Of a stretch of 64,000 nucleotides of DNA, positions 61,656 to 64,000 are shown piece after piece. A model generated the notes under the pieces. The model worked only from the letters and a program-made list of their open reading frames with translations. It had not been told where the DNA came from and made no database searches. The DNA is from an uncultured Clostridia bacterium (lineage in GTDB: Bacteria; Bacillota; Clostridia; Oscillospirales; Ruminococcaceae), in contig CANRIA010000007.1 of the NCBI GenBank assembly GCA_947630555.1, forward strand, positions 1 through 64,000, read 5' to 3'. The position numbers were made by a program, and so were the translations under genes. How positions within the stretch are numbered: position 1 is the stretch's first letter; the number at the start of each line of letters is the position of its first letter.

Positions 61656-62149
61656 GCGTTGCGGTATTTATCGAGAATACCTTCAACTTCCTTGGTGGTA
61701 AGTCTGCCGTAAACGTCATCGTTTATGGTCATTACCGGGGCAAGACCGCACGCGCCTATGCAGCGGCAGTCCACCAGAGTGAACTTTCCGTCCGCGGTAG
61801 TTTCGCCGCCCTTGATACCGAGCGTCTCGCTGATCTTGTCAAAAATATCTCCGCTGCCCTTAACGTAGCAGGCAGTGCCGAGACATACCGAAATAGTATA
61901 TTCTCCCTTAGGATAAAGTGAAAACTGAGAGTAGAACGTTACAACGCCGTATATCTTCTCCATGGAAACATCCATTTCTTCGGCGATGATCTTCTGCACC
62001 TCCACAGGGAGATAGCCGTATATCTCCTGTGCTTTCTGCAAGACAGGCATCAGCGCGCCCTTGTCGGACTTATGCTCCGCAATGACCTGACGCAGTTTAG
62101 CCTCCTGCTCAGCCGTTCCCTTGAACGGGATAGCTATGTTTTTAGCCAT
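61652..62149 (-). CDS. hydC: Hydrogenase [2Fe-2S] subunit (HydC/HndA, NuoE-like)
   Basis: 165 aa from ATG 62149 with AGGAGG upstream; the longer frame has no conserved sequence. NuoE fold: a helical N-terminus, then a thioredoxin-like domain with the four ligands in CLGTACYVKGS and CRCIGACGLAPV. It is the first gene of the operon hydC-HATPase-HndB-hydB-hydA. A TGTTATAAT extended -10 lies at 62296-62288 on the minus strand. Confidence 0.93.
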   Translation of the reverse strand: MAKNIAIPFKGTAEQEAKLRQVIAEHKSDKGALMPVLQKAQEIYGYLPVEVQKIIAEEMDVSMEKIYGVVTFYSQFSLYPKGEYTISVCLGTACYVKGSGDIFDKISETLGIKGGETTADGKFTLVDCRCIGACGLAPVMTINDDVYGRLTTKEVEGILDKYRNA

Positions 62150-62534
62150 TTCAAAACCTCCTGTAAAATTTATATGCACACATGGCAAACAAAACAGCTT
62201 TTGCGGCGAGTTCCCACCGCACAAGTAATTTTATGCACCGCAGGCAGAAAATGCTGTATTGCCCCTGCTTACGGTCTTACAGTATCTATTATAACATATT
62301 CGCTTTCAAATTGCTATAAACATTTCTTACATACAAAGCAAACGTTTTTTGTGCAATTTCGACATCTTTAATAAAAAAGAAAAATTTCTGACTTGATTTT
62401 CCGCTTTTTGCACAAAAGAACTTCCTTAAAATTATATGAAAAACGACTTGAAAATAATGCGGAAAGATGTTATTATAGAAGTATATATTTTTTGATACGT
62501 GTAAATCTCTAAAAAATGTAAGGAGTTTTTAGTC
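62150..62534. promoter_or_regulatory. Divergent control region of the hydrogenase cluster
   Basis: 385 bases without a gene between hydC and the DRTGG gene. Contents: the minus-strand extended -10 at 62293-62288, and on the plus strand TTGAAA (62448-62453), 17 bases, TATTAT (62471-62476) with TGT extension. Both transcripts have 60-140-base leaders. No convincing shared operator was found. Confidence 0.65.
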
Positions 62535-62888
62535 ATGACAATTGCCGATATTCAAAAGCTGCTCGGCGCAGAAGTGCTCTGCGGTGAGGAATTTATTTCA
62601 AAGAACGTACATACCGCCTGCGGTTCGGACATGATGAGCGACGTTTTAGCATATGTAAAAGACCAGTCGCTTTTGCTGACGGGGCTGTGCAATCCGCAGG
62701 TGATAAGAACTGCTGAAATGATGGATATAATCTGCATATGCTTTATCAGGGGCAAGCGCCCTTCGGAAGAAGTGCTGGAGCTTGCGCAGGAAAGAGACCT
62801 TGTTGTGCTGGCATCGAACATGAGAATGTTTGAGGCTTGCGGCATACTGTACTCTAACGGTCTCGCAGGGGGTGCGGTGCTTGAGTAA
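62535..62888 (+). CDS. DRTGG-domain protein
   Basis: 117 aa, all one DRTGG-type domain (a ligand-binding fold also found beside CBS domains in phosphotransacetylases). Such small DRTGG proteins recur in clostridial hydrogenase clusters, presumably sensing a nucleotide or redox-linked ligand. It overlaps the next gene by eight bases. Confidence 0.85.
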   Translation: MTIADIQKLLGAEVLCGEEFISKNVHTACGSDMMSDVLAYVKDQSLLLTGLCNPQVIRTAEMMDIICICFIRGKRPSEEVLELAQERDLVVLASNMRMFEACGILYSNGLAGGAVLE

Positions 62889-63300
62889 TCTTGTTTTCAA
62901 ATACACCATAGACGGCAACGATTTTACTCGTGCAGGGGAGGCTTCGAGCGACACCAAGGGCAAGCTGAAAAGAATGGGTCTGCCGCCCGAGGCTGTGCGC
63001 AAGGTGGCAATCGCTATGTATGAGGGCGAGATAAATATGGTAATACACGCAAACGGCGGCGAGATCACCGTTGAGATAACCCCCACACAGATAATTATGA
63101 CACTTGCCGACAACGGACCCGGCATTGCAGATATAGAAAAAGCTATGCAGGCAGGCTGGTCAACGGCATCTGAGAACGTGCGCGCGCTCGGTTTCGGCGC
63201 AGGAATGGGTCTGCCGAACATGAAAAAATATTCCGATGAAATGACGATAGACACAGTTTTAGGCAAGGGCACGACAGTTACCATGAAAGTAAATATCTGA
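62881..63300 (+). CDS. RsbW-like ATP-binding protein
   Basis: 139 aa from TTG 62881 (AGGGGGTG six bases upstream). GHKL fold of the anti-sigma-factor kinase type: YEGEINMVIHANGG (N box), LADNGPGIADIE, and FGAGMGLPNMKKYSD. Together with the DRTGG protein and the iron-sulfur gene downstream it forms a likely signalling set. The TTG overlaps the end of the DRTGG gene. Confidence 0.87.
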   Translation: MSNLVFKYTIDGNDFTRAGEASSDTKGKLKRMGLPPEAVRKVAIAMYEGEINMVIHANGGEITVEITPTQIIMTLADNGPGIADIEKAMQAGWSTASENVRALGFGAGMGLPNMKKYSDEMTIDTVLGKGTTVTMKVNI

Positions 63301-63316
63301 CCTTGAAAGTTGATAA

Positions 63317-63610
63317 TAAGATAAATCGGAATTTATCTGCTGTGCCTGTTTTTCTTTTGGGGAAAACCTTTCTGAATAAAGGTTGTTCCCCATACCCCTT
63401 TCCAAAGACTTTTATATTGTTTTTTGGCGAGGGGTAATGCCTTTGATAAATCAGCGATAAATTGTAAGTTATCTGTTTTTTAAGAGAACAATTACCCCTC
63501 GCCAAAAAATACAGAAGTTTTAGTGAGGGGGCTTGGGGGAAGACCCTTTTTCAAAAGGGTCTCCCCCAATAGCAAGGCAGATATAGCGGACAAAATTCTG
63601 ATTTATCTTA
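63317..63610 (-). mobile_element. Hairpin-rich dispersed element, copy 3, with terminal inverted repeats
   Basis: A 294-base complete-looking copy in the opposite orientation to copies 1 and 2. Ends TAAGATAAATCGGAATTT (63317-63334) and AAATTCTGATTTATCTTA (63593-63610) are 18-base inverted repeats with one mismatch. The interior has the GCGAGGGGTAATx / xATTACCCCTCGC pair and two terminator-like hairpins. No coding capacity: a MITE-like element inserted between the RsbW-like gene and the iron-sulfur gene. Confidence 0.75.
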
Positions 63611-63640
63611 TGAACACTTTTGTATAAAGGGAGTTTAATT

Positions 63641-64000
63641 ATGAGCGAAAAATATACAAATTCCGTGCGGCTCGACCCCGACAAATGCATGGGGTGCATA
63701 AACTGCATAAAACGCTGTCCCACTCAGGCAATAAGGGTGCGCGGAGGAAAGGCGCATATAATTCAGGATTTCTGCATTGACTGCGGCGAATGTATCAGAG
63801 TGTGCCCTCACCATGCAAAAAAGGCTTATTACGATCCGCTCGAAGTGCTTGATAACTACAAATACACCGTGGCTCTTCCTGCGCCGTCATTCTATGCGCA
63901 GTTCAACAACCTTGATGACATAAACATAGTTCTGCGCGCATTGCGTCTCATGGGCTTTGACGACGTTTACGAGGTGTCTGCGGCTGCTGAGATAGTTTCT
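63641..64000 (+). CDS. Ferredoxin/[FeFe]-hydrogenase-like protein, probably sensory (partial)
   Basis: The first 120 residues only; continues past the window. ATG 63641 with AAAGGGAG. Two [4Fe-4S] motifs (CMGCINCIKRCP, CIDCGECIRVCP) are followed by the start of an H-cluster-type domain (YKYTVALPAPSFYAQF, LMGFDDVYEVSAAAEIV). This matches the sensory hydrogenases (HydS type) that Ruminococcus albus carries near hydA2. Whether the H-cluster cysteines and a PAS domain are present cannot be seen here. Confidence 0.8.
   Translation, partial: MSEKYTNSVRLDPDKCMGCINCIKRCPTQAIRVRGGKAHIIQDFCIDCGECIRVCPHHAKKAYYDPLEVLDNYKYTVALPAPSFYAQFNNLDDINIVLRALRLMGFDDVYEVSAAAEIVS

Noticed and set aside
63278..63723. 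Minus-strand open frames over repeat copy 3
   Set aside because: They read through the element's hairpins and into the iron-sulfur gene on the wrong strand.

Overview
The window looks like a chromosome segment from an anaerobic, fibre-degrading Gram-positive bacterium of the Oscillospiraceae (Ruminococcus type). The evidence is an electron-bifurcating [FeFe] hydrogenase operon next to what looks like a sensory hydrogenase, plant-polysaccharide enzymes (GH36, GH74, GH94), a sporulation gene set (spoIVA, sipL, spoIVB, yabP, yabQ), a V-type ATPase, and T-box RNA control. Assignment to Ruminococcus is an inference from gene content; no rRNA or tRNA gene was seen in the window.

Layout. 0-1.2 kb: start of a V-ATPase operon. 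1.4-9.4 kb: a CBS-pair protein, sipL-spoIVA, prmA with a P-II-like protein, LysR and Rrf2 regulators, and a repeat-rich membrane protein. 9.4-18.4 kb: an acyl-activation and surface-acylation region holding a TIM-barrel/acyl-CoA synthetase fusion behind a leucine-type T-box, an acyl carrier protein, an FkbH protein, a DHHW protein and an MBOAT acyltransferase. 18.6-31.9 kb: housekeeping and sporulation genes (spoIVB, ppiB, YitT, yabP-yabQ-divIC-S1 protein). 32.0-36.6 kb: alpha-galactosidase and lipoprotein xyloglucanase. 37.0-41.2 kb: threonine pathway (ACT regulator, hom, thrB), an AT-rich foreign-looking gene, and azlCD. 41.2-42.0 kb: two tandem predicted type I toxin-antitoxin modules. 42.0-43.5 kb: two unknown genes behind a structured leader. 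44.2-50.8 kb: GH94 phosphorylase, a two-component system, dtd and an aldose epimerase. 51.9-54.8 kb: nnr and acpS. 55.0-56.8 kb: two related lipoproteins. 57.0-64.0 kb: hydrogenase operon and divergent regulatory genes.

How genes fit together. GH74 and GH36 would release and trim plant oligosaccharides, GH94 would phosphorolyse disaccharides, and the hydrogenase would dispose of the reductant. The leucine T-box in front of an acyl-CoA synthetase fits the known ability of ruminal ruminococci to build leucine from isovalerate. acpS could load the carrier protein near 12.4 kb.

The strongest candidates for undescribed biology are the paired 26- and 29-residue hydrophobic toxins with convergent antisense RNAs (41.26-41.96 kb), and a roughly 92-base structured leader present twice, each copy starting at a promoter and ending about 60 bases before an unrelated gene (19.3 and 42.1 kb). 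Three copies of a hairpin-rich element, two with degraded or missing terminal repeats, and an 830-bp inverted-repeat element fill several intergenic gaps.
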